A stretch of DNA of 64,000 nucleotides from Liquidambar formosana (GCA_039720395.1 CM077826.1:39498587-39562586), one strand, 5' to 3'; positions 25,174-36,528 are shown, counted from the first letter of the stretch. Notes: generated by a model from the sequence alone, not told the origin. Translations and numbers: made by a program.

Positions 25174-28100
25174 ATGGCTGCAGAAAATCCTCCTTCCCAG
25201 CCTACAAATAAATCACCCTTCTTCCGTTTTGATGAGATGCCCAAATGTATTACTTCCAAGAAGTTGAATGGCGTGAATTATTTGTCTTGGGCACATGCAG
25301 TTCGAACCTTTTTACGTTCACAAAAAAGGTTGAAGTTCATCACTGCTACTCCCCCTGCTGAAGTTGATCCGACTTATGAAGATTGGATGTGTGAGGACTC
25401 ATTTGTCATGGGCTGCTTATGGCATAGTATGGAACCACATATTGCTACCACAGTTGAGTTTTGTGACACCTCCAAGAAGATTTGGGATTCTCTAGCTGAT
25501 TCCTTTTCTCATAAAAGCAATGTTTCTCGTGTTTATGAGTTGTATGAGAGCATTTTTAGTACTCGGCAATCTGGGAAGCCATTAGCTGAGTATTATAGTA
25601 CTCTTAAAAATTTGTGGGATCAATTGTTGCAATATCGCCCTTTTACTACTGATTTGGAGGAACAGAAGCGTCATTGGGAGGAGTTTATGATTGCTTCTTT
25701 ACTGTCAGGACTGGATTCTGATCTCCGTGGCTTCAAAGATCAGATTCTTGCTAGTGAGACTTTGCCTACAGCTTCTAATGCTTATTATAGGTTGTTACGC
25801 TCATCCTTGGGACAACCTTCTACCATGCCTGGCTCCAATACTCCTGCTCCTTTAGAGTCTACTGCCTTGGCCTCTAGTAGTGGTAGTCGAGGTGGTTTTC
25901 GTGGAGGATTTCGTGGTGGCCGCGGGGGTCGTAACTTTCGTGGTAATCCTTGTGGTGGTGGTCGATCTGGCGGCCGTGGTGATAGAAAATGTGATTATTG
26001 TGGGGGTACTAATCATACTGAACTGTATTGTTTTCAGAAATATGGCAAGCCTGACTATGCGAATCAAGTAACTGAGAGCCCTGTCCAACCACAATCACAG
26101 ACTCAATCTCCTTCTATGGGCCATGCAGCTTCTGGTTCTAGTTCTCATGATGCACTTAGTACTCAACTTGGCGAGCTTCTCCAGCATTTGTGCACTGCTC
26201 TTCCTTCTACACAATCTTCTAGCTCTGTTCTTCCTTCTACAGCTACTTTAGCTAATTCGGGTAATCTTACTTGTGTCGCAGCCTCTCCCATATCTTGGAT
26301 TATTGATTCTGGAGCTAACAACAATATATCTGGTTTATCCTCTTGTTTTTCTAATTTGACTCCTATTGACCATAATATTGTGTTAGCTGATGGTTCTTCT
26401 CGACCTGTTCGTGGTAAAGGTGTTCTTCATCCTACCACCTCCTTATCTTTACCATCAAGTCTTTATGTTCCTAATTTTCCTTTCAATTTACTTTCTGTGA
26501 GTCAATTAACTAAAGCTTTGAATTGTAACGTTCTTTTCACTCCTACTTCTTGTCTCTTTCAGGATCCTACGACCCGGAAGACGATTGGTTCGGGGCATGA
26601 GAAGAACGGCTTATATTTCTTGGATCCTGGTAGCTCACCTTTCCTCCGTTCGTCTGCCTTAACTGCTACAGTCTCTCCTCTTCAGTGGCATTTTCGCTTG
26701 GGTCATCTATCTTTGGCTAAACTCAAGAGAGCTATCCCTTTGTTGAGTCCTGTGTCTACTTTAGAATGTGAGGCTTGTCAGTTAGGCAAGCATCATCGTA
26801 GTTCTTTTCCTAGTAGTAATCATGATCGTCAGGCTGAGTTGTTTTCTTTGGTTCACACAGACATTTGGGGTCCTTCTCGTACTCCTACTTTGAATGGATT
26901 TAGTTATTTTGTTATTTTTGTTGATGATCATTCAAGGATGGCATGGTTTTTTTTATTAAAAGAACGGTCTGAGTTGCCTAATGTTACTCTTCGCTTTTAT
27001 AATGAGATATTTGTTCAATTTAACAACCGTGTTAAGATTTTTCGATCTGATAATGCATTAGAATATACTCAGACTGTTATGAATTCTTTTTGTGCTAACA
27101 GAGGTATCATTCATCAGACTAGTTGTGTGCATACTTCACAGCAAAATGGTGTTGCTGAGCGCAAACACCGTTACTTATTAGATGTTGCTCGCACTTTGAT
27201 GTTTAATATGCATGTACCTAAACATTTTTGGGGTGATGCTGTTCTTACTGCATGTCATCTCATTAATAGGATGCCTTCTGTTGTTTTAGGTAATAAGTCT
27301 CCCTTTTCTCTCTTACATCCTGATCGTTCTCCTTTCTCTATTACTCCTCGGGTGTTTGGTTGTGTGGCATTTGTTCATATCCTTGATCCTGGCCAGGATA
27401 AATTATCTCCTCGAGCTCGTAAATGTGTTTTCCTTGGGTACTCTCGTACTCAAAAGGGCTATCGTTGTTATAGTCCTGAGTCTCACCGCTATTTTGTGAG
27501 TGCTGATGTCACCTTCTTTGAGTCAACCTCCTTCTTTTCCTCCTCAGGTAAGACTTTATCTTTTGATCTCATATCTTGTCGTGAGGGGGAGCCTACTTTT
27601 CCATCTCCTACTCTTCCAATTCTGTCTCCTCCTGTGGTCCATTGTCCAGTTTCTTGTGCTCCTTCTGATCCTCCCTTACAGGTATATCGGCGATCTCAAG
27701 ATAGGCGTGTTGTTTCTTATGGCCCCGCTCCTGCATCTTCTCCGTCTGCGGATCCTTCCTTACCTTCTCTGAGCACTGATGATTTACCTATTGCTCTTCG
27801 TCGAGGTAAACGGACATGCACTCAACATCCTATTGCTCATTTTGTGTCCTATACTCATCTTTCCTCTTGTTTGCGCAATTTTGTTTGTTCCTTGTCTTCT
27901 ATTTCTGTTCCTTCTTCATATAAGCAGGCGTTATCTTCTTCTGGCTGGAAGCATGCTATGGATGAGGAAATAAGTGCTCTTCACAAGAACCACACTTGGG
28001 AGCTCACTTCTCTTCCTCCAGGTAAACAGGCAGTGGGATGTCGTTGGGTTTACACTGTCAAATATCTTCCTGATGGTTCTGTTGAGCGTCTTAAAGCGCG

Positions 28101-29445
28101 ACTAGTTGCTAAAGGTTATACTCAGACATATGGTGTTGACTACTTGGAGACCTTTTCTCCTGTTGCTCGCCTAAATTCAGTTCGTATTTTACTCTCCGTG
28201 GCTGTTAGTCGTTCTTGGCCTTTGTACCAACTTGACATCAAGAATGCCTTTCTTCATGGTGATCTACATGAGGAAGTTTATATGGACCAACCTCCTGGGT
28301 ATGTTGTTTCTGGTAGTGAGCACCTTGTCTGTCGCTTGAACAAGGCACTATATGGTCTGAAACAGTCACCTCGAGCCTGGTTTGATCGCTTTAGCACTGT
28401 TGTTCTTGGGTATGGTTTCCAACGTTCCACTTTTGACCATTCAATGTTTGTTCGTCACTCCTCTACGGGAACCATTGTTCTCATTGTTTATGTGGATGAT
28501 ATTATTATCTCTGGGAATGACTCTATGGGTATTGCTGCTTTGAAACGCTATTTGGGTCAACATTTCCACACTAAAGACCTTGGTGCTCTTCGGTATTTCC
28601 TTGGGATTGAGGTTTCCCGTTCTTCTCAGGGTATCTCTCTGTCTCAGCGGAAATATGTTCTTGATATTTTGTCAGAGACAGGTCTTTTGGGTTCTCGTCC
28701 TGCTGATACTCCTATGGATTCTACTGTTAAACTTGATGGTGAGCAAGGCGAATTGTTTGCTGATGTTGGTCGTTATCGTCGCCTAGTTGGGAAGTTGATT
28801 TATCTGACAGTTACTCGTCCTGATATCACTTATGCTGTTGGAGTGGTTAGTCAGTTCATGCATGCTCCACGTCAACCTCATTTTGATGCTGTGTGTAGAA
28901 TTTTGCGTTACTTAAAAGGTGCGCCTGGACAAGGCTTGTTGTATAAGCCCTCTCCTTCTTTGACTGTGACAGGCTTCAGTGATGCCTATTGGGCTGGTAG
29001 TCGTACTGATCGTCGGTCCACTTCCGGGTATTGTACCTTTGTTGGAGGTAATCTTGTTACCTGGCGTAGTAAGAAGCAAGCAGTTGTTGCTCGTTCTAGT
29101 GCAGAAGCTGAGTATCGGGCTATGGCTCATACAGCGTCTGAGTTGTTATGGGTCCGATCTCTTCTTTGTGATATGGGTATTGTGGTTCCAACTCCGATGA
29201 AGATGTATTGTGATAATCAAGCAGCTATTTTTATTGCCAACAATCCTGTCTTTCATGAGCGCACTAAGCATATTGAGGTTGATTGTCACTTCATTCGAGA
29301 CTTGTTGTTGCGGAAGGAGCTTGTCACTCCGTATGTCCGCTCCGATCTTCAGCTTGGTGATATCCTCACAAAGCCTTTAGCTCGTGCTCCTTTTCAGCAT
29401 CTCTCTTCCAAGCTGGGCATTTTTGATATCTATGCTCCAGCTTGA
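25174..29445 (+). CDS. Ty1/copia gag-pol polyprotein, 1423 aa
   Basis: One uninterrupted frame encodes all parts of a copia element. Residues 1-200 are a gag/UBN2-type capsid region (YLSWAHAVRTFL; LAEYYSTLKNLWDQL). An RG-rich stretch is followed by a CCHC zinc knuckle at 273-286 (CDYCGGTNHTELYC). The protease motif DSGA starts at D378. The integrase has a gag-pre-integrase zinc region (CEACQLGKHH) and the D-D35-E triad D563, D626, E662. The reverse transcriptase has YVDD at 1106-1109. The RNase H ends with SSAEAEYRAMA and KHIEVDCHF. Domain order (INT before RT) is diagnostic for copia. The start is the first ATG of the frame, 606 bp after the primer-binding site. The usual SDADWAG of RNase H reads SDAYWAG here, which may weaken RNase H. 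The TGA stop overlaps the polypurine tract. Length is normal for the family. Confidence 0.97.
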   Translation: MAAENPPSQPTNKSPFFRFDEMPKCITSKKLNGVNYLSWAHAVRTFLRSQKRLKFITATPPAEVDPTYEDWMCEDSFVMGCLWHSMEPHIATTVEFCDTSKKIWDSLADSFSHKSNVSRVYELYESIFSTRQSGKPLAEYYSTLKNLWDQLLQYRPFTTDLEEQKRHWEEFMIASLLSGLDSDLRGFKDQILASETLPTASNAYYRLLRSSLGQPSTMPGSNTPAPLESTALASSSGSRGGFRGGFRGGRGGRNFRGNPCGGGRSGGRGDRKCDYCGGTNHTELYCFQKYGKPDYANQVTESPVQPQSQTQSPSMGHAASGSSSHDALSTQLGELLQHLCTALPSTQSSSSVLPSTATLANSGNLTCVAASPISWIIDSGANNNISGLSSCFSNLTPIDHNIVLADGSSRPVRGKGVLHPTTSLSLPSSLYVPNFPFNLLSVSQLTKALNCNVLFTPTSCLFQDPTTRKTIGSGHEKNGLYFLDPGSSPFLRSSALTATVSPLQWHFRLGHLSLAKLKRAIPLLSPVSTLECEACQLGKHHRSSFPSSNHDRQAELFSLVHTDIWGPSRTPTLNGFSYFVIFVDDHSRMAWFFLLKERSELPNVTLRFYNEIFVQFNNRVKIFRSDNALEYTQTVMNSFCANRGIIHQTSCVHTSQQNGVAERKHRYLLDVARTLMFNMHVPKHFWGDAVLTACHLINRMPSVVLGNKSPFSLLHPDRSPFSITPRVFGCVAFVHILDPGQDKLSPRARKCVFLGYSRTQKGYRCYSPESHRYFVSADVTFFESTSFFSSSGKTLSFDLISCREGEPTFPSPTLPILSPPVVHCPVSCAPSDPPLQVYRRSQDRRVVSYGPAPASSPSADPSLPSLSTDDLPIALRRGKRTCTQHPIAHFVSYTHLSSCLRNFVCSLSSISVPSSYKQALSSSGWKHAMDEEISALHKNHTWELTSLPPGKQAVGCRWVYTVKYLPDGSVERLKARLVAKGYTQTYGVDYLETFSPVARLNSVRILLSVAVSRSWPLYQLDIKNAFLHGDLHEEVYMDQPPGYVVSGSEHLVCRLNKALYGLKQSPRAWFDRFSTVVLGYGFQRSTFDHSMFVRHSSTGTIVLIVYVDDIIISGNDSMGIAALKRYLGQHFHTKDLGALRYFLGIEVSRSSQGISLSQRKYVLDILSETGLLGSRPADTPMDSTVKLDGEQGELFADVGRYRRLVGKLIYLTVTRPDITYAVGVVSQFMHAPRQPHFDAVCRILRYLKGAPGQGLLYKPSPSLTVTGFSDAYWAGSRTDRRSTSGYCTFVGGNLVTWRSKKQAVVARSSAEAEYRAMAHTASELLWVRSLLCDMGIVVPTPMKMYCDNQAAIFIANNPVFHERTKHIEVDCHFIRDLLLRKELVTPYVRSDLQLGDILTKPLARAPFQHLSSKLGIFDIYAPA

Positions 29446-29452
29446 GGGGGCG
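29443..29452 (+). other. Polypurine tract of the copia element
   Basis: TGAGGGGGCG lies directly before the 3' LTR and includes the gag-pol stop codon. It is the expected primer site for plus-strand DNA synthesis. Confidence 0.85.
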
Positions 29453-29667
29453 TGTTAGAATAGTAGAGTTATTATGGTCCCTTTCTTATTGTAAGGGTAT
29501 TATTGTACTTTTGCTATTGTTTTATATCATGAGTATATAAAGGAGAGAGTGTGCTGCACACATCTCACTCAGATTCTCCCTATCTTCTCTATTTCTCTCT
29601 TTAGCTCTTTTTCTTCTTAAGCTTCCATCAAACCCTAACCCTAAACACTTATCTAAGCAATCTAACT
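29453..29667 (+). repeat. 3' LTR of the copia element
   Basis: 215 bp, identical to 24341-24555, followed by the TCTGG target duplication. Confidence 0.96.
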
Positions 29668-31308
29668 TCTGGAAACCTTCTTCTTCTATGATAGTTCTAA
29701 TGCATGTAATAGCTTTGCATATTGATTAAAACCAATGCTTTTGTGATGTTATATGTATGATTTTAAGGTTATTCATGGGTTAATATGCTTGATAATCCTT
29801 AGTTACCTAGGGTTTTGAAAGCATTATCTTTTTTATTCTTTCAAGTCATGCATGTTTCATATAGCCTATTTGCTGTGATTATTTGGGTTTTTCTTCATCA
29901 TGGTTGGTTTATATATGTGATTTAGAGTTGAACCATGTTGGGTTTTGCATTCATATAATTTATTTTATAGGGTGTTGGAGAAGTTATCATTTTTAAGGAT
30001 ATTATCCTTTTTAGAGGAGTAGGTTTTGCATGGGGTATTCGGGAGTGTGTTTAAACATGAAACCACTTCTAAAATGTTTTAGGGTATGGAGTTTCCATAG
30101 GATATGTTGATAAATCTTTCATTTTGAGTACTTTTTACGTAAAATTATCTTAGGATGGTTTTACTTAAGAAAACTCGCTGTAAGAAAGCCTTTTTTTTTT
30201 TCATATTTTTACATGAAGTCTTATTTTTTAATTTATTTTCACTTTTGTTTTCATATTTTTAGTTGTTATATGATATCCCCATGATAGTATTAGGTCTTTT
30301 GCATATTTCTTAGTTTTGTATGCATGTTAGAAAGCATATTCCATGTAGGAACATACTAGGGTTTCTCGTTTCCTTTTAATTATTGCTTTTGCATGATTAT
30401 TAGGATAATTTTGAGACTTTTAGTATTCTGTCCAGATTTTATTAATGTCTTATGATGATGATTTGAGCATATTGGTAAGTGATCTGAGCATGGTAATTAT
30501 CCTATAGCAATAGTAGGGTAATTATTTGCTAATTTGAAGGTGATTTGCATAAGGTAAGTTCAGGTATTGTATACTTCTTTCTCTTGATTCCCTCCTCCCT
30601 CTTGGGTTATTTCCTTGGTGAAGGATCATGACAATCTCTTAGTTTCTTAAACTCTTTTTTTCCATTCAAATTCAAATTCTTCCCATTCAAATTCAAATTC
30701 TTCTTTATTTCTGTCTTGGAAGCTCTTTTGGAAACTTTTATTCTTATAAATGGAAATCAAGGGTTTATCATAATTCTTTTAAAAGGAAATAACCCTATTC
30801 TAATCGAACTACGTGGACTTTGATCCTTGCATGTTCGTGTAAGGTACGTAAGCGTTCAATTGATGTTCAAGTCCGCCCTAGGATACTCAGTATCCTAGGT
30901 TTTCCTTTTTCCTTTATCTTATTCTTCTATCTCTTGTGATTACTAGTGGAGTAGGATGAATTTATCCATCACATATGATTGCTAGTGGAGTAAGATGGAT
31001 TTATGATTGATATGCATGCTGTATTTTATTGATTGATATTGATTTGCATGTGTTTAAGTCGTCAAATTAGCCCAATTAAATTAAGAGACCAACTCGGGTG
31101 ATGTGGGTACCTATGGGCTTAGCCCAGAACCTTCCCACATCGTAACTGAGCTCCCAAATCCGATTTTCTGGTTTTAAAGATTTTGCCTTTCTTTTCAAAA
31201 TGGAGTCATGAGGTTTTTGGAAATAAAATATTTTAGGTTTCTTCTTTTCCTTTAAAAAAAATGAGGTGGCGACTTCTTTGTTTTCACATGTGCTGGGTTC
31301 ACATATAA

Positions 31309-32681
31309 CAAAATCTCCAACATTAAATTCCATACGGAACCTACTTAAATTAGCTTGTATTTGATTTTTTCATTGCTTGCTTGAGTTCGCTTTTTAATCT
31401 CGTGATGTAAATCATGAACATGACAAGCAAACGCCTCAATTGACTCATAGATCCTTACTTGAGGAGACATAGGGAGGAGATCTAAAGGCTTCCTAGGTTT
31501 GTAATTATGCACAACTTCAAATGGACTCATCCCTATAGATCTATTGACTGAGTTGTTGTATGCAAATTGGGCTAGGGGCAGAATGGAATCCAATTCCTAT
31601 TGTTTTCACATACCAAATTTCTTAAAAGATTGCCTAAACTTCTACTGACAACTTCAGTTTGATCATTGGTTTGGGGATGATAGTTGGTGGAGAATTTTAA
31701 TTTTGTACCTAACAGGAGCCAAAGGGTTTTCAAAAAGTAGCTCATGAACTTGATATCTCTATTAAACCCCAAAATTTTTGTAATAGGAAATGAAGTGAGC
31801 CATTTTAGAGAAACGGTCCACGAACAAAAATAGAATCATGTTTCCTAAAAGCACGTGGAAAACTTGGCAATGTGTGGCATTAGCTCACAATCTTGGCAAC
31901 ATCTCTTTTCAGACTAGGCCAATAAAAAGTGTGCTCTACTTTTATAGTCTTGTCACGTCCAAAATGTCCCGATAGACCACCTGTATGGATTTTCCACACT
32001 AAAAAATCTCTCATTGATGTCTGTGGGATGCATAGCGTGTTGCCTTTAAACATATACCTATTTTGAAGAATAAATCCATTAACTTCGAGGGTCTGTTCAC
32101 TTTCAAGGCTTGATAAATATCTCCAAAATTTGGGGACGATTCATAATCTCCTTGAGTCGTTCAAACCCAGTGATTTGTACTTTCATCATTGAAAGCAATA
32201 GAACTCGGTGACTAAGGGCATCCACCCCCTTCTTTTGGACTCTAAATCAATGTTTCAACACAAAGGTATAAGCTTGCAAAAATTCAACCCAACAACCATG
32301 TCTAAAGTTCAACTTCTTCTGGGAATTAATATACTTCAAGGCTTCATGATTAGAGTGAAGGATGAATTCTTTGGGTAGTAGATAATGGTGCGAGTGCTTT
32401 AATATTTGCACTACAACATAAAATTCCTTTTCATAGGTTGAGTACTCCTTCTTATGCCTATCCTAGACGCATCATAGTCAACCTTAAACAACTTTGAAAT
32501 GTGTAGGAGGCGCATAACTGCACTTCATTAATTCTCCTCTTAATCTCTACAAAGACTTTAGCTGTAGCATTTGTCCACTTAAATTCTCCTTTCTTTATGT
32601 AATCAGTGAGTGGGGCCATTATAGCACTAAACCCTTTAATTAATTAATGGTACAAAGTAGCGAGCCCATGTAAGCTGCAAA
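31309..32681 (-). pseudogene. Ty3/gypsy pol relic: RT end, RNase H, integrase (segment 2)
   Basis: Read on the minus strand from high to low coordinates. First comes the RT thumb region (LHGLATLYH, then APLTDYIKKGEFKW). RNase H follows (EKEFYVVVQILKHSHHYLL, GVDALSHRVLL). Then come the integrase zinc region (HTGGLSGHFGRDKT), the core (VDRFSKMAHFISYY, YHPQTNDQTEVVSRSLG, LAQFAYNNSVNRS) and the start of the C-terminal domain (EFNVGDFV). Several stops and frame changes interrupt it, and the usual SDRD of the core reads FNRD. It joins segment 3 (22929-23228) across the 23229-31303 insertion and segment 1 (37042-37271) across the hAT insertion. Confidence 0.85.
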
Positions 32682-33049
32682 CTAGGAAGCACGGATACTC
32701 CAAAACCCCTCTCGAATCAGTATCGGATACTTATTGGATACTGATACGCCCCGATACGTATCCGATACGTTTCGTACATATCAGAATAGTACGGCATTGG
32801 ATACGTCCCGATACACCAAGGATACGGCACAGATACGGTGGGATACGGTTGGGGTCATTTCGCTATTATCATTTAAAAAATGGGGGCTTAAATGATATTT
32901 TTAAAAAGCATTAGGGTCAAAATTTAAAACAAAAAATTTGTACAACCACTATACCTCTCGAGCACAATGCTAGGCATTCTGAGTTGAGACTTGAGACCTA
33001 GCGTCACTTTAGAGTTAGAAGAAACCTTTCTTCTCTATTGATTTTGCTT

Positions 33050-33385
33050 CCAAAGAGTAGAAACCCATTCTTGCTTTGAGATGATGCTGCTAAAGGGTTG
33101 AAACCCATTCTTGCTATGCGATAATGCTGTCGAAGGGTCGAAACCCATCTCGCCTTGCTCGATTCCTATTGTTGAAGGGTTAGAAACCCATTCTCCTCTA
33201 TCGATTTTACTTCCAAAGGGTAGAAACCCATTTTTGCTGTGCAACGATGCTGCGAAAGGGTAAAAACCCATTCTTGCTGTGCGATGATGCTGCCAAAGGG
33301 TCGAAACCCATCTCGCATTGCTTGACACTGCTATCGAAGGGTTAGCAATCCATTCTTCTGCTGTGATGTCTCTATTCTAAAGGGT
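33050..33385. repeat. Minisatellite of about 41-bp units in the hAT 5' region
   Basis: About eight diverged units share AAGGGTNGAAACCCATTCTTG followed by a GATGATGCTG-type tail. The array precedes the transposase frame and would fall in its leader. Unit divergence indicates age. Confidence 0.8.
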
Positions 33386-34010
33386 TTCTCATCCCTTCGT
33401 CTCTCTCGCTCACTTCTAGGGTTTCAGTCCTCTTTTTTGAAGGTGTTGGGATCGTCAAGGCTTTTGGGTCGTCTCTCGAAGGTGATACGATCATCAAGCT
33501 CGAGACTAGAAGACCATTTTCTACTTTGTGCTATTTGAGGTTCAGTTCTCTTTCTTCTTCTACCTTCTTCCATGTGCTATTCCAACGGGTTGGACAATCT
33601 CTATTGTCGACTCAGGAGGAGTTGCTGCTATAAAGGTGAGTTGTTGGGTTTTATTTTTATTTATATTATCTATTTATCTCTAATGTTGATGGTCCTACAT
33701 TCCTACGAAAAAAGTATGCCATTTTTTAATTTTTTTTTTTTTATGGGTTAAATAGGCCATGTTTTTATAGGAGTGATTAATTGATAATTAATGATTTAAT
33801 GATGCTATATTGATATGTGAATATGTGATACATAAATATTGGTTACATCTTTGTATTTGTGGCTCTATTATAATGTTGTATTGTGTACACAATAAGCTTA
33901 TATTATCATATATCTTGATTTTGATTTAATTTCTTTTTTAATTTGATTTTTTTTTAATTTAAAATTTATATTGTTGGTGGATTTTATTAATAATTATTCA
34001 TTATAGGTGA

Positions 34011-36528
34011 GTGACTTTGGGTTCAGGAAGTATGAGTTCTAATGGTGCAAGTGCTCTTACTAGTGACCAAGATGGTACCAAGCCTTTGTGGAAATATGTT
34101 AAAAGGTTAGAACAGTTGGGTGGAGGGGGTGGAAACACAAGATTTCAATGTTATTTTTGTCAAGGGACTTTTATGGGATCATACTTTCGAGTAAAAGCTC
34201 ATTTAATGAGAAATGGTCGTCAAGGAATAAAAGTATGCCCCAAGGTGACATTTACACAAGTTGCGGAAATGCAAAAGGCTATAGATGAAGCTGATATGCG
34301 GTCGAAACCCATCCAAGTCCCTTTACCTTCTTCCTCTAGCAACACCCAAGAATCATCTTTTGCAAATGCGGGCTTGGGGTTAAGGAAGTAAGGTTTTGAG
34401 CCAAAGAAAAGGAAGGCTTTGGGAAATTCCCCCTTGGAAAAAGCTTTTAATCTTGAGACTCGAGACTAATTAAAAGGTGAAATTTCTAGGATGTTCTATT
34501 CATCCGGCTTGCCTTTTCATTTGGCTAGAAATCCATATTATGTTAGTTCAGACACTTTTGCTGCTAACAACATGATTTGTGGTTTTGTTCCTCTGGGTTA
34601 CAATGGATTGAGAACAACACTACTCAAAAAAGAAAGTGCTAATATTGAAAAATTGTTGGAGCCAATAAAGGGCACATGGAAGGAAAAAGGGATAAGCATT
34701 GTCACTGATGGATGGTTTGATGCACAGAAGAGGCCACTAATAAATTCTATGGCTGACACAGAAAGTGGCCCTGTTTTCTTAAAAGCTATCAATTGTGAGG
34801 GCAAATATAAAGACAAGTTTTATATTGCCGGTTTGATTAAAGACACAATTGCAGAAGTTGGACCCCAAAATGAGGTGCAAGTGATAACTTACAATGCCCC
34901 AATGTGCAAGTTTGCAGGGATGCTTATTGAGAGCCAATGTCCTCATGTTTTTTGGACCCCATGTGTTGGTTCATACTCTAAACCTCGCCCTTAGGAATAT
35001 TTGTGCAGCTGTAGATTCTCAAAAAAAATGAGGCGACATATGTTAAATGTCATTGGATTATGAATAACCAAATGCGGTTGGCAATTTTCAATGAATTTGT
35101 GACTTTAAAGTTACTTGCGGTTGCCAAAACACACTTTGCTTCGGTGATTATTATGCTTAGACGATTCAAACTCATAAAGCATGGTCTCCAAGCAATGGTC
35201 ATTAGTGACCGATGGTCATCTTATAGAGAGGATGATGTTGGGAAAGCAACATTTGTGAAAGAAAAAATGTTGAGTGATGTTTGGTGGGGAAAGATCGAGT
35301 ACATACTCTCCTTCACGGGACCATCTATGACATGTTACGGTATGCCGATACCGATAAGCCCGCTCATCATTTGATTTATGATATGTGGGATTCAATGATT
35401 GAAAATGTAGAGAAGGCCATTTACCAACATGAAGGGAAGGAGGAACATGAGGAATCAACCTTTTATTCGGTGGTGCATGCAACACTTGTGGATCGGTGGA
35501 ACAAAAATAGCACACTACTTCATTGCTTGGCACATTCACTAAATCCTAGGTAACTTTGAAATTTAATACTCCCTCCGTCCCACAAAGATAGGCCAAGTTT
35601 GACAAAACACGGAGTTTAAGAAAAAGTCATTATTGTCTTAACTTGTCATTTATTAAGATCCATCTTTCCAAAAATGCCCTGACTTTTTTGTATTGGGTTT
35701 TGTGTAGAAAGTAAATATTGAAATAACAAAGGGTAGTATAGGAAACTTCAAAAAATTATGATTCGACTTTTCAAAGTGGACAAACAATTTGGGACAAAAA
35801 AAGTAACAAAAATGGCCTATCTTAATGGGACGGAGGGAGTATAACATACTTTATTCAATTATTCTTTTTAGTTTTGATTTTCTTTAATTGTGAACAAACT
35901 TAATTATTGTTTTCTAATTTCTAGGTATTATAGTGTAAAGTGGCTTAATAAGGCCCTAAATCGTGTTCCTCCACATAAGGATTTGGAAATTCAAGAGGAG
36001 AGAAATAAATGGTTGAAAAGATACTTTCCAAATGCAGAGGAACGGAGAATGGCAATTCTTGAGTATTTTCGATACTCGGGAGCTGGTGAGGGGTTTTCTT
36101 CCTTTGATTGCTTACATGATAGAGGAGTCTTGTATTCAAAGGCTTGGTGGATGGTTTATGGGGCTGCTGCACCATTGCTTCAAAATATAGCTTGAAAGCT
36201 ACTTGGGCAACCTTGTTCATCATCATATTGTGAGAGGAATTGGAGTACCTACGCCTTTATCCATTCAATTAAGAGGAACAAGATACAACCACATCGTGCT
36301 GAAGAATTAGTATTTGTGCATTCTAATCTTCGTTTTCTATCAAGGAAGGCTGAGAATTATTTGCAAGGACCAAGCAAGATGTAGGATGTTGGAGGAGATG
36401 CTTTTAGTTCATTGGAAGGTGCTGGGATACTTGAGATTGCAAATCTCTCACTTGATGAACCGTATATAGAGGCCATGCTTTTTACTGATGAAGGCGATGA
36501 TGATGATGATGATGTTATTATTTGTTGA
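34011..36528 (+). pseudogene. hAT transposase pseudogene (BED zinc finger, DUF659, hAT dimerisation)
   Basis: A BED-type C2HC finger lies at 34086-34245 (CYFCQGTF, RVKAHL, KVCPKV). The DUF659 catalytic region is at 34491-34994 (FHLARNPYY, SIVTDGWFDAQKRPLIN). A middle part follows at 35060-35549 (LHCLAHSLNPR). After an intron (35550-35924), the C-terminal exon carries WLKRYFPNAEERR and the hAT dimerisation motif CSSSYCERNWSTY near 36210-36250. Lesions: in-frame stops at 34389, 34467, 36193 and 36382; a one-base insertion near 34969; a one-base loss near 35322. The Asp expected in VITDNAP is Tyr (VITYNAP). Family wording is that of plant DUF659 hAT transposases, usually about 700 residues. The gene cannot make active protein. 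Confidence 0.9.
35569..35839. mobile_element. Stowaway MITE in the transposase intron
   Basis: Ends CTCCCTCCGTCCCA and TGGGACGGAGGGAG, 271 bp, flanked by TA on both sides (35567-35568 and 35840-35841). These are the hallmarks of Tc1/mariner-derived Stowaway elements. It falls inside the intron 35550-35924, bounded by GTAACT and TTTCTAG. Confidence 0.95.

Larger units (their letters stand above)
24341..29667 (+). mobile_element. Intact, recently inserted Ty1/copia retrotransposon
   Basis: The element is 5327 bp with two 215-bp LTRs that are identical base for base on reading. It has a primer-binding site directly after the left LTR, one uninterrupted gag-pol frame, and a polypurine tract against the right LTR. 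TCTGG is duplicated at 24336-24340 and 29668-29672. LTR ends are TGTTAG and CTAACT, so the usual CA terminus reads CT in both copies. Identical LTRs mean very recent insertion. It lies inside the 23229-31303 LTR-like element, which lies inside the gypsy pol. Confidence 0.97.
23229..31303 (+). mobile_element. Solo-LTR-like element, about 2.74 kb, split by the copia element
   Basis: Ends TGTCACACCCC and GGGTTCACA (TG..CA). The 5-bp flanks are CATAA (23224-23228) and TATAA (31304-31308), one base apart and both explained by the CATAAC expected in the gypsy pol reading frame. Removing it rejoins the integrase frame. Without the nested copia it is about 2743 bp, has no gag-pol motif, has a TATA-like CCCTATATAAAG at 24143, and has the GGTGGCGACTTC wording near its right end seen in long LTRs of plant gypsy elements. 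A solo LTR left by LTR-LTR recombination is the simplest reading; an internally deleted non-autonomous element is the alternative. Confidence 0.7.

Noticed and set aside
25852..26094. Threonine-rich and valine-rich frames opposite and beside the copia gag
   Set aside because: They mirror the RG-rich repeat of the zinc-knuckle region in other frames and have no support of their own. The same applies to other frames overlapping 25174-29445.
33035..33328. 97-codon minus-strand frame with repeating WVSTLW/GFYPF phrases
   Set aside because: The periodicity comes from the 41-bp minisatellite in the hAT leader, not from a repeat protein.
33050..33385. CRISPR-like spacing of repeats
   Set aside because: Units are contiguous diverged tandem copies without unique spacers, in a plant transposon.
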